This document shows positions 22,693-31,060 of a DNA stretch of 37,403 bases, piece after piece. This stretch comes from Candidatus Poribacteria bacterium (lineage in GTDB: Bacteria > Poribacteria > WGA-4E > WGA-3G), in the NCBI GenBank assembly GCA_022394775.1, contig JAGFCB010000256.1:1-37403 (forward strand). The letters run 5' to 3'. Each line of letters begins with the position of its first letter. Position 1 is the stretch's first letter. Under the pieces are notes generated by a model. It ran no database searches, was not told the DNA's origin, and worked only from the letters and a program-made list of their open reading frames with translations. A program made the translations under genes and the position numbers.

Positions 22693-23868
22693 CTACTCTG
22701 TCCGTAACCTTGGATCCAGAGCATCACGGACAGCGTCGCCGAACAGATTCGCAGGCAACACCAACCCGAACATAAATGCAAATGCCGCTGCGAGATTCCA
22801 CCAGACAATCGGGTCCCGCGCAAGTTCCAAACGCGCTGTGTTAATCATGTTCCCCCAACTCCCCGTCGTCGGATCAACGCCGATCTGGAGGTAGCTTAGC
22901 AACGCTTCCGTCAATACCAATCCACTAAATCGCAAAATAGCGGTGATTAACACGATATGCATAAGATTCGGAATCAGGTGCTTGAGAATAATGAGCCCGC
23001 GTCGCACGCCGAAGGCTTCAGCGGCTTGAATGTACTCTAACTCTCGGAGTTTCAAAGTTTCGCCACGTAGGATACGGCATAACCCCGTCCAACTGCTGAT
23101 CCCCATAATCAAGCAGAGATTAAATAAACCCTGTCCAAAAAGGAGCATGAAGGCAACAATAAGCAGGATACCGGGAATCGAATCAAGTGTTGCGTAGATG
23201 TATTGAATAGCATCGTCTACCCAACCGCCGAAATATCCCGCAATAACACCGAAAAGTATGGCAAACGGCACAGCGATTAAGGTGGTAAATCCACCGATAA
23301 TGAGCCCCGTCCGGATCCCTTTTAGTGCCTGATAGAAGACATCGCTGCCCACCTTGTCGGTACCTAAGAGGTGTATACGCGGATGTTCAAGCGGCGGGTA
23401 TTCCCGAACCGTTCGACCATCAGAGGTTTCAATCGTGCTTTTGGCGTACAAATGGGTTGCGAAGGGGGCGGAATAGGTCTTCTCGGTCCGTTCACGAAGC
23501 GGTGTGCAAAGTCTATCAAGGAGGCTCAGACCTCTCGGTTTATAGACAACGGCACCCTCCTCGTTTCGCGTGAGTATCTGGTCGGTTTGACGTATCAGCG
23601 GATCGCGCCAGCGAAGGCTATCCAATATACCGATGAGGAGATACCCCAAAAGGATAATCAAACAGATCATAGCGAGACGGTTCCCGCGGATCTGTCTCGC
23701 AGCGTTCCGCCAATGTTCTTGTCGTGCGGCGTATCGGAGCAGCCATGCCGCAGCAACAAGACATACGATAACGATAATGTTCTGATATGCATCGGAACGC
23801 CAGGCCCAGCTGAATCGGTCCGCTATTCCGATGCCTTCAGTATCGACTCCTAATAAAAAGATAGGCAT
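22693..23868 (-). CDS. Orphan OppC/DppC-type ABC transporter permease
   Basis: The 391-residue membrane protein carries the classic permease core. HLLGTDKVGSDVFYQALKGIRTGLIIGG is followed by the GYFGGWVDDAIQYIYATLDSIPGILLIVAFM region. The EAA-like loop (EYIQAAEAFGVRRGLIILKHLIPNLMHIVLI) comes next, ending in GDAVRDALDPRLR. That C-terminal signature is diagnostic of oligopeptide/dipeptide/nickel importer permeases. It is longer at the N terminus than typical OppC, with an extra hydrophobic segment (about 30-46) and a long periplasmic loop before the core. No oppB, ATPase or binding-protein gene adjoins it, which is unusual. No Shine-Dalgarno sequence precedes the ATG. Confidence 0.88.
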   Translation of the reverse strand: MPIFLLGVDTEGIGIADRFSWAWRSDAYQNIIVIVCLVAAAWLLRYAARQEHWRNAARQIRGNRLAMICLIILLGYLLIGILDSLRWRDPLIRQTDQILTRNEEGAVVYKPRGLSLLDRLCTPLRERTEKTYSAPFATHLYAKSTIETSDGRTVREYPPLEHPRIHLLGTDKVGSDVFYQALKGIRTGLIIGGFTTLIAVPFAILFGVIAGYFGGWVDDAIQYIYATLDSIPGILLIVAFMLLFGQGLFNLCLIMGISSWTGLCRILRGETLKLRELEYIQAAEAFGVRRGLIILKHLIPNLMHIVLITAILRFSGLVLTEALLSYLQIGVDPTTGSWGNMINTARLELARDPIVWWNLAAAFAFMFGLVLPANLFGDAVRDALDPRLRTE

Positions 23869-24022
23869 ATTATAGTGGTTGTCGGTTGTCAGTTATAAGT
23901 TAACTTCGGATGTTATCAACGCATTTTTGTAACCGCCACTACCGAATTGAGGTCGGGGTATCCGCAAGAAACCGTTGCTAACGCACAACCCAGACTTATA
24001 ACCAACAACTTATAACTAAAAA

Positions 24023-25105
24023 CTATTCCTGATAAACGGCTTCACGCGTGTGAAATCCATCTTTAATCACAGCACCGTCGAGATTGTCCTTGTCAACCTG
24101 AATAGGCGTGAGAAGGATTGATGGCACGTCAATTTTTCCGTTGTTCACGGTCTGTGTAGCTTCAGCAATCGGTTCGCCCTTCGCGAGGGCGACAGCCGCC
24201 TGTGCCGCTTTTGTTGCGATGAGATGGATCGGTTTGTAAACTGTCATGGTTTGCGTGCCTTTGACAATCCGTTGACACGCTGCAAGTTCAGCATCCTGTC
24301 CCGAAACGAGGACGCTTCCTGCCAAATTTTGACCTTCAAGTGCCTGAATAACGCCGCCAGCCGTGCCGTCGTTTGAGGCGACAACAGCGTCTATCTTGTT
24401 GTTGGTCTGCGTCAAAACCTGCTCTGCTTTCTTGAGGGCATCCCGGGGATCCCAATTGACCGCCCAATGCTTTCCTTCTGCTACCAACCGGATGTCGCCA
24501 CTATCAATTGCGGCTTGCAAAGCACGCATCTGTCCTTGTCGAAGGAGTTGTGCGTTATTGTCCGTTGGCGCGCCCCCCAGCAAGAAATAGTCGCCCTTCG
24601 GCTTTTGGCGAAGTAAGTATTCTGCTTGGAGATATCCAACCTGTTCGTTATCGAAAGAGATGTAGAGGTCGGGTTCACTTTCGCGAATCAAGCGGTCATA
24701 AGCGATGACCTTGATCCCTTCGGCATGTGCAGTTTGGACGATTTGCGAAGCAGCGACACTGTCCTTTGGAATGACAACGAGGACATCTACACCTTGTGTA
24801 ATCATGTTCTCTGCCTGTTCGTTCTGTCTCCGTTCATCACCATCAGCAGATTGGACGATAACTTCGGCACCGAGTTTTTCCGCTTCAGCCGTGAAAATGT
24901 CGCGATCCTTCTGCCACCGTTCTACCCGTAACGAATCCATGGACAAACCGATTTTAATCTTCTTAGCACCTTGATCAGCACATCCAGAAAGCACAGCGAG
25001 AACCGCTGTCAGAACGCAAAGAAGTAAGGTCGCTTTCATCCCAATTTTCCATCTGTTGGTGCGTGGAAGCCAAAACGGGTTGGTAAAAGTACAGCGGTGC
25101 TTCAT
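24023..25105 (-). CDS. xylF: D-xylose-type sugar-binding lipoprotein (XylF-like)
   Basis: AAAGGAG upstream supports the ATG at 25105, giving a long N terminus before the lipoprotein signal (LAVLSGC, Cys42; 360 residues). An alternative start at 25039 is possible. The mature part closely resembles E. coli XylF throughout: KIGLSMDSLRVERWQKDRDIF, ENMITQGVDVLVVIPKDS, IKVIAYDRLI, YISFDNEQVGYLQAEYL, IDAVVASNDGTAGGVIQAL, GTQTMTVYKPI and DGAVIKDGFH. It should bind xylose or a similar sugar in the periplasm. The xylG ATPase and xylH permease genes are absent here. The preceding CsgG-like gene ends 19 bp upstream, implying co-transcription. Confidence 0.88.
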   Translation of the reverse strand: MKHRCTFTNPFWLPRTNRWKIGMKATLLLCVLTAVLAVLSGCADQGAKKIKIGLSMDSLRVERWQKDRDIFTAEAEKLGAEVIVQSADGDERRQNEQAENMITQGVDVLVVIPKDSVAASQIVQTAHAEGIKVIAYDRLIRESEPDLYISFDNEQVGYLQAEYLLRQKPKGDYFLLGGAPTDNNAQLLRQGQMRALQAAIDSGDIRLVAEGKHWAVNWDPRDALKKAEQVLTQTNNKIDAVVASNDGTAGGVIQALEGQNLAGSVLVSGQDAELAACQRIVKGTQTMTVYKPIHLIATKAAQAAVALAKGEPIAEATQTVNNGKIDVPSILLTPIQVDKDNLDGAVIKDGFHTREAVYQE

Positions 25106-25124
25106 ATTACACTCCTTTCAAGAG

Positions 25125-26384
25125 TTACTCCTGTTTTTCTGGTGCATCTGTTTCAGCAGCCGGGGTTTCCGGCGTATCTTGGCTGACGACATCGCCGATT
25201 TTCAGAGGTTCCGCTATATTAACAACGCGGAAGACAGAGACCTTATCTGTCAGAATTTCGGAGACCGCTAAGGTCCCAATCTTTTTGGGCAGGTGTGTTA
25301 GAACCTCACCGGTATCTATATCTCGTACCGGCTTACCTTTGGTGAAGACATCAAACTCCTGATTGATAGCGATGCCTCTGTTGGATCCGATGCTGACATA
25401 GATCTTATCCGGGTTCTCATTATCAACATACTGAATCTTCCCTTTGATGGGTCCCCCTGTTCCTGTTGAAGCATCTTTCTCGCCTTTTTCGGCAGTTGCG
25501 GGTTGTGATTCCCAAGGTGTAATGAAATTGGGACCAACATTATCTCGGAGTGCGAGAACGACTTTAATCAACACTTCATTCGTTACTACCCCGAAAAGTG
25601 TTCTGTCATATTGCGCACTCGCAAACTTGATTTCATTAAGTTCCGTCGGTTTAACGATCGGGCGAGGATTTCTCCGCTGTTTGTCCGATGTCTGACCAAA
25701 TGTGAGGTTCGTTCCTTCCTCAGTCATACTTGCTTCAAGGGAGGCGAATTTTGTGGCACCATACGTATGATCACGGACAGCAGAAATTCGCGGTTCAGCA
25801 ATGAGATCGCCGGACGCATTGTAAAATTTCATCTCCAGTTTAATTGCGACCCGGTGTATCGATCCACGTAAAATGACTGGTGCCGTGTAACTTGCGGTGC
25901 CTGGTCCTTGTGGTGCCCTGCGTCCGCCTTCTCGCAGGGTCCGCGAAGCACTGGTTCGGAAGCGTTCCTGATTAAACTGGCGAATCTTGCCTACCACAAT
26001 TACATCAGCATTGAGATGCCTCGCAAGCGTAGCGCGCTGTTCCTGTTTCAGTCTTTTCAAATTATGTCGCGAGAGCGTCATAACTGCCATAGCATCTAAG
26101 AGTTCATCCTTACTGATCGGCTCATACATGTTCGTTTCAACGAGTTTCCGATTCAGCATTCTGGCAAATCCTGCCTCTAAATCCCATCGTTTCTTTGAGC
26201 TAAAAATATTTCCTATAAACCCAGGTATACACCCACATCCGGTTGGGGAATCAAAGCGACTGTTGTCCTCGAAATAGAGTACCGCAATTCGTTTTTTCGA
26301 TGCGGCTTCACTAACGACAATAGGGCAGATGATGAAACCTAAACTGAGTCCTACCACTAATAGATATGAGCAGAAGCGTTTCAC
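25125..26384 (-). CDS. CsgG/TolB-N-like secreted protein with FlgT-C-like domain
   Basis: The 419-residue protein is read from GTG 26384 with AGGAG 11 bp upstream. After a signal peptide (to about residue 28, SEAASKK) comes a CsgG/LpoB-like domain: RIAVLYFEDNSRF, GFARMLNRKLVETNMYEPISKDEL, LARHLNADVIVVGKIRQFNQ. The C-terminal 100 residues (GKIQYVDNENPDKIYVSIGSNRGIAINQEFDVFTKG...VGDVVSQ) resemble the FlgT C-terminal SH3-like domain. Such proteins sit in the periplasm or on the outer membrane and act in export or envelope assembly, but there are no curli or flagellar genes nearby. It is followed by xylF after 19 bp. A Pro/Glu-rich tail ends the protein. Confidence 0.75.
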   Translation of the reverse strand: MKRFCSYLLVVGLSLGFIICPIVVSEAASKKRIAVLYFEDNSRFDSPTGCGCIPGFIGNIFSSKKRWDLEAGFARMLNRKLVETNMYEPISKDELLDAMAVMTLSRHNLKRLKQEQRATLARHLNADVIVVGKIRQFNQERFRTSASRTLREGGRRAPQGPGTASYTAPVILRGSIHRVAIKLEMKFYNASGDLIAEPRISAVRDHTYGATKFASLEASMTEEGTNLTFGQTSDKQRRNPRPIVKPTELNEIKFASAQYDRTLFGVVTNEVLIKVVLALRDNVGPNFITPWESQPATAEKGEKDASTGTGGPIKGKIQYVDNENPDKIYVSIGSNRGIAINQEFDVFTKGKPVRDIDTGEVLTHLPKKIGTLAVSEILTDKVSVFRVVNIAEPLKIGDVVSQDTPETPAAETDAPEKQE

Positions 26385-26631
26385 TGTTTTTTAGTCTCCT
26401 TTTCGTTTTCTCACCTTTCACGATTATAGTCTAACAGTTGTCTGAACAATTATCAAGAAAATTTAACCGGTCACCGGAGCCTGTATACAAAACCTCTGAC
26501 AAACTGAATACCTCGCCCCAAACCAGAAAACATTTGAAATATAGCGAGATATTTGGTAGTATTCTTACAAACCATCATCGCTTGCGAGCCGAAACTCGTT
26601 ATACAAATTGCAAACGAAAAAGGAAACCCCT

Positions 26632-27690
26632 ATGTTTACAGTGAACAGCCTCGCGTCCCGCAATTTACTATATATCTTCATATCTGTTGCCCTAATTACC
26701 GCTCTTGTCCTCTACGGTTGTAGTGACAAACAGTCAACTGAAAAACCAAAGTCCGCTGACACGGCATCTCAGGAGAAGGAATGGCTCTCAATTCTCGGTG
26801 GCGTGATAGGTGGTAGTTTTTCACAATTCGCTGGCGGTGTTCGCCAAGTCGTCACAAAACATGAACCGCATCTAAAAATATCTGTTGATGGTTCTGCGGG
26901 TTCGGTCGAAAATACTCGGCGCGTGAACGACGATCCAGAAGCCCTGGGTGTCGTTTTCGCTGCTGAAGGTTATCTCGGTTATCACGGTAAAGAGATTTTT
27001 GCTGAAGAGGGCGCGAAGACCAATATCCGTGTCGTAACGCTCCTTTTTATCGCTTATGACCAGTTTTCAACGTTAGCGAACAGCGATGTTCATCAGTTTG
27101 AAGATATTGTCGGGAAAAAAATCGCTACAGGGGCAAGCGGTTCTGGTACTGCTCAAACGTTGGAGCGGTTGACCAAACTCGCGGGTATCTGGGGAAAATT
27201 CACACCGATTTACAAGGGCGGTACTGCAGCGGCTGAGGCACTTCAAGATGGACAGGTCGAAGGTTTCCAATGGCTTGTGAGTGTGCCGAATAGTGCTGTT
27301 ATCGAATTGACAACGATTAAATCCATCCGGATGCTTGATTTGGACACACCTGCCCAAAAGTATGGTTTCTATGAAAAATATCCGTTTTATCTCTCTGGTG
27401 CTTTGCCAGAAGGTGCGTATGACGGGAAAGTTAAATCTGTAAAGACTATTTTGATGCCGACCGTGCTTATCGCGAATAAAGCGGTGAGCGAAGAGACTAT
27501 TTATACTATTCTAAAACACATTTACTCAGCAGAGGGACATCAGGCGATGCTGCTGGTCAATCAAGCGGCAGCAGATATGACGATAGAAAACGGCGCGAAA
27601 GCGTTCGTTATTCCGCTGCATCGCGGTGCGTACAAATTTTGGAGCGAGCAAGGTGTAGAAATCCCGCCGCACGCAATGCCAGTGGATTAA
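26632..27690 (+). CDS. TAXI-family TRAP-transporter solute-binding lipoprotein
   Basis: ATG 26632 has AAGGAAA upstream and gives 352 residues with a lipoprotein signal (LVLYGC, Cys30). The domain begins WLSILGGVIGGSFSQFAGGV and continues with SVDGSAGSVENTRRVNDDPEALGVV, VGKKIATGASGSGTAQTLERL and IYKGGTAAAEALQDGQVEGF, characteristic of TAXI solute-binding proteins (TAXI = TRAP-associated extracytoplasmic immunogenic). It would bind an organic acid in the periplasm. No TRAP membrane subunits (DctQM or fused) are adjacent, so it is either an orphan or partnered elsewhere. Confidence 0.87.
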   Translation: MFTVNSLASRNLLYIFISVALITALVLYGCSDKQSTEKPKSADTASQEKEWLSILGGVIGGSFSQFAGGVRQVVTKHEPHLKISVDGSAGSVENTRRVNDDPEALGVVFAAEGYLGYHGKEIFAEEGAKTNIRVVTLLFIAYDQFSTLANSDVHQFEDIVGKKIATGASGSGTAQTLERLTKLAGIWGKFTPIYKGGTAAAEALQDGQVEGFQWLVSVPNSAVIELTTIKSIRMLDLDTPAQKYGFYEKYPFYLSGALPEGAYDGKVKSVKTILMPTVLIANKAVSEETIYTILKHIYSAEGHQAMLLVNQAAADMTIENGAKAFVIPLHRGAYKFWSEQGVEIPPHAMPVD

Positions 27691-27750
27691 GCGTTTTCAA
27701 GTTTTATTGAGGGATGGTTTGTAATAGGGCAATTCTGCGGCGTACTTGAA

Positions 27751-27769
27751 GAAACCCCCCAGCAAAACC
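27751..27769 (+). repeat. Short dispersed motif GAAACccCCCAGCAAAAC, copy 2
   Basis: This is the second copy of the CCCAGCAAAA motif (see 22526 and 34334), 60 bp downstream of the TAXI gene. Confidence 0.4.
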
Positions 27770-27793
27770 CCAAATGCGGCATTATTGCCCGTT

Positions 27794-27820
27794 CCTACGT
27801 GCGATAAATCGCACTACTAC
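27794..27820 (-). repeat. GTAGTAG-flanked hairpin repeat, minus orientation
   Basis: On the - strand GTAGTA is followed by arms GTGCGA and TCGCAC around TTTA, then GTAGG. It keeps the flank of the copies at 2695, 15851 and 29394 with a different complementary stem. It lies between the TAXI gene and the rplM promoter. Confidence 0.65.
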
Positions 27821-27898
27821 GAACCGAGTTTACCCTTCATTCAAACGCGCGGGAGTTGTTAATACCAAAAACTTTACACACCGGACCCCCATAAAAAT

Positions 27899-27927
27899 TT
27901 GACAAACGCCCACTTTCATGATACAAT
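27899..27927 (+). promoter_or_regulatory. Probable rplM-rpsI promoter
   Basis: TTGACA (27899-27904) and TACAAT (27922-27927) are spaced by 17 bp. It is the only near-consensus promoter in the 647-bp gap before rplM. A MITE-like element lies between it and rplM, so the transcript leader would be about 400 nt and include that element. Confidence 0.7.
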
Positions 27928-27975
27928 ATTATGCGGTGATGTTCGCAAATTGTGTAAACACTTTGTTTATTAAAA

Positions 27976-28228
27976 CCTAAGTTGCTACTTACTTAATCAC
28001 ATAGCACTCCGCTGGAGTGCAAGACGTTGAACACACGATTTTCTATAGATATACCACCCCTCTGGGGTGAAGAAAGGCACTGAAAAGCGGTCATTTTTGC
28101 GAAAAAATCGGGTGTATTCCCTGCTACTTTCGGTATAAAGAGGCACAGGAACCAACGGTTTCCTATGCTACAAATATCAGAAGAGGCACAGGAAACCAAC
28201 AGCCTATGCTACAAAATGGCAAGTTAGG
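27976..28228. mobile_element. MITE-like element, copy B, in the rplM leader
   Basis: Terminal inverted repeats CCTAAGTTGCTAC and (reversed) CCTAACTTGCCAT bound 253 bp, flanked by identical 9-bp direct repeats TTATTAAAA (27967-27975, 28229-28237), a likely target duplication. Internal hairpins are GCACTCC/GGAGTGC (28004-28020) and CACCCC/GGGGTG (28055-28069), with TTCTATAGATATA between. It carries an approximately 42-bp tandem duplication (28139-28216, starting AGAGGCACAGGAA), exactly accounting for its 41-bp excess over copy C. There is no coding capacity. Confidence 0.85.
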
Positions 28229-28291
28229 TTATTAAAATAAAAAAACCGTACGCGAACAATAAGATAGAAAAAGTAATGTAAAGTGAAAACG

Positions 28292-28316
28292 AATTTAGTC
28301 GCGCCTGCGCTAAATT
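28292..28316 (+). promoter_or_regulatory. Hairpin immediately before rplM
   Basis: AATTTAG-t-CGC pairs with GCG-CTAAATT around GCCT, a 10-bp stem with one bulged T, ending 21 nt before the rplM ATG. L13-S9 operons in several bacteria use leader RNA structures for autoregulation; whether this one does is inference. Confidence 0.45.
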
Positions 28317-28337
28317 TGTTTAGAGGGATAGGGAATC

Positions 28338-28775
28338 ATGGTACTGAAAACGAAAACCTATTTTCCGAAAACAGGTAAAGACATTAAATGGTATGTGGTA
28401 GACGCTGAGGGACAGACCCTGGGGCGTTTGGCATCCCGCATTGCACAAGTGCTGCGCGGAAAGAATGACCCGCGGTTCACACCTCACGCGGACTTAGGTT
28501 ATCGCGTTGCTGTTGTTAATGCGGAGAAGGTACACGTCACAGGGAAGAAAAGGGAACAGAAAATCTATTTTAGGCATAGCGGTTACCCCGGTGGTGATAA
28601 ATACCGGACCTTTGATGAGCAGATGAAGCTGAAACCGGAAGCAATTATCATGGATGCTGTCAAGGGGATGCTCCCTAAGAGTAACCTGGGCAGACAACTC
28701 ATGAAAGGGCTCAAAGTTTACTCGGGTCCGTCTCATCCGCACCAAGCACAGGAACCGGAAGTCTTAACGTTTTAA
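28338..28775 (+). CDS. rplM: 50S ribosomal protein L13
   Basis: The 145-residue product matches L13 in length and sequence: [57 protein letters not shown] and [24 protein letters not shown], with SHPHQAQEP at the end. GAGGGATAGGGA precedes the ATG. It is part of the large ribosomal subunit and is followed by rpsI as in most bacteria. Confidence 0.97.
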   Translation: MVLKTKTYFPKTGKDIKWYVVDAEGQTLGRLASRIAQVLRGKNDPRFTPHADLGYRVAVVNAEKVHVTGKKREQKIYFRHSGYPGGDKYRTFDEQMKLKPEAIIMDAVKGMLPKSNLGRQLMKGLKVYSGPSHPHQAQEPEVLTF

Positions 28776-28832
28776 TTGCGTTGCGGAAGCGCTATCAGAA
28801 AGCGTTCTACAACTTTGGAGAATATCAGCAGT

Positions 28833-29228
28833 ATGGCTATTGAACAATTCTGGGGCACCGGCAGACGTAAAACCTCAGTCGCCCGCGTCCGGATCATCCC
28901 CGGTGGTGAAGCTGGGATAACCGTCAATAAGCGACCGATTCAGGAATACTTCCAACGTGCCGACCATTGGCAGGCAGCGCAACGCCCGATTGAGCATGTT
29001 GAAAGAAGTGGTGAGTTTGCTGTCCACGTCAATGTAAAAGGCGGCGGACATACCGGACAGGCAGGTGCAATCTCTCACGGACTTGCCCGTGCGCTCGTCA
29101 AAGCGGATGAGTCGCTGAAGGCTTCTTTGAAAAAAGCAGGATTCCTGACTCGCGATCCGCGAATGGTTGAGCGTAAGAAGTACGGACAAAAAGGCGCGCG
29201 CGCACGCTTTCAATTCTCTAAGCGTTAA
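28833..29228 (+). CDS. rpsI: 30S ribosomal protein S9
   Basis: From ATG 28833 (GGAG 12 nt upstream) the product is 131 residues, the usual S9 length. An in-frame TTG at 28776 would add 19 residues without S9 similarity. It has FWGTGRRKTSVARVRIIPG, a central GGGHTGQAGAISHGLARAL and the conserved C-terminal KYGQKGARARFQFSKR that reaches the P-site tRNA. It is co-transcribed with rplM. Confidence 0.97.
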   Translation: MAIEQFWGTGRRKTSVARVRIIPGGEAGITVNKRPIQEYFQRADHWQAAQRPIEHVERSGEFAVHVNVKGGGHTGQAGAISHGLARALVKADESLKASLKKAGFLTRDPRMVERKKYGQKGARARFQFSKR

Positions 29229-29393
29229 AATTACCGACTTGCTCGCATATTCGCAAAATTTAATGCGAGTCCCATTCACCGCAGGTCGGGTTTAAACCCG
29301 CCATTAACAGCGTCCCATTAATCATGCGTCTTATTATAACGCGAAACACACGCGTAGCACGAAGCCGCGGATAGCTATCGCGTGGCTTGCAAA

Positions 29394-30732
<1,339 letters not shown>

Positions 30733-30789
30733 TTAATTGATTACGGACTCCTGATAATTGGGAACCTCTACGATTTTTTTCATTTTAAT

Positions 30790-30818
30790 TTGACATCCAC
30801 CGAAAAGTGTGGTATTAT
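30790..30818 (+). promoter_or_regulatory. tRNA promoter
   Basis: TTGACA (30790-30795) and TATTAT (30813-30818) are spaced by 17 bp and lie 20 bp before tRNA-Lys, as expected for a stable-RNA promoter driving both tRNAs. Confidence 0.8.
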
Positions 30819-30837
30819 TAAAATTTGTTATGCGTTT

Positions 30838-30910
30838 GAGCCGTTAGCTCAGCAGGTAGAGCATCTGACTTTTAATCAGGTGGTCACAGGTTCGATTCCT
30901 GTACGGCTCA
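30838..30910 (+). tRNA. tRNA-Lys (anticodon TTT)
   Basis: A complete cloverleaf of 73 nt: acceptor GAGCCGT/ACGGCTC with discriminator A, D-stem GCTC/GAGC, anticodon loop CTTTTAA, T-stem ACAGG with TTCGATT loop. The CCA end is not encoded. Confidence 0.96.
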
Positions 30911-30919
30911 CATTCTTAC

Positions 30920-30994
30920 GCCCCCGTCGTCTAGCCTGGCCAAGGACACCGCCCTTTCACGGCGGCGACACGAGTTCAAATCTCGTCGGGGGTA
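30920..30994 (+). tRNA. tRNA-Glu (anticodon TTC)
   Basis: A 75-nt cloverleaf: acceptor GCCCCCG/CGGGGGT (first pair G-U), anticodon arm CCGCCCTTTCACGGCGG, T-arm ACGAG-TTCAAAT-CTCGT. It lies 9 bp after tRNA-Lys, with no encoded CCA. It is probably processed from the same transcript. Confidence 0.95.
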
Positions 30995-31003
30995 TTTTAA
31001 TGC

Positions 31004-31044
31004 AACAAGAACAAGCCCCGATTCCCACGGGGCTTGTTCTTGTT
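31004..31044. terminator. Bidirectional terminator between the tRNAs and the thioredoxin-fusion gene
   Basis: A 17-bp perfect stem (AACAAGAACAAGCCCCG with its complement) around a 7-nt loop. The GC core CAAGCCCCG/CGGGGCTTG is followed by T-rich sequence (TTCTTGTT) on both strands, serving the convergent transcription units. Confidence 0.8.
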
Positions 31045-31060
31045 AAAGCGGATCCGCTCA

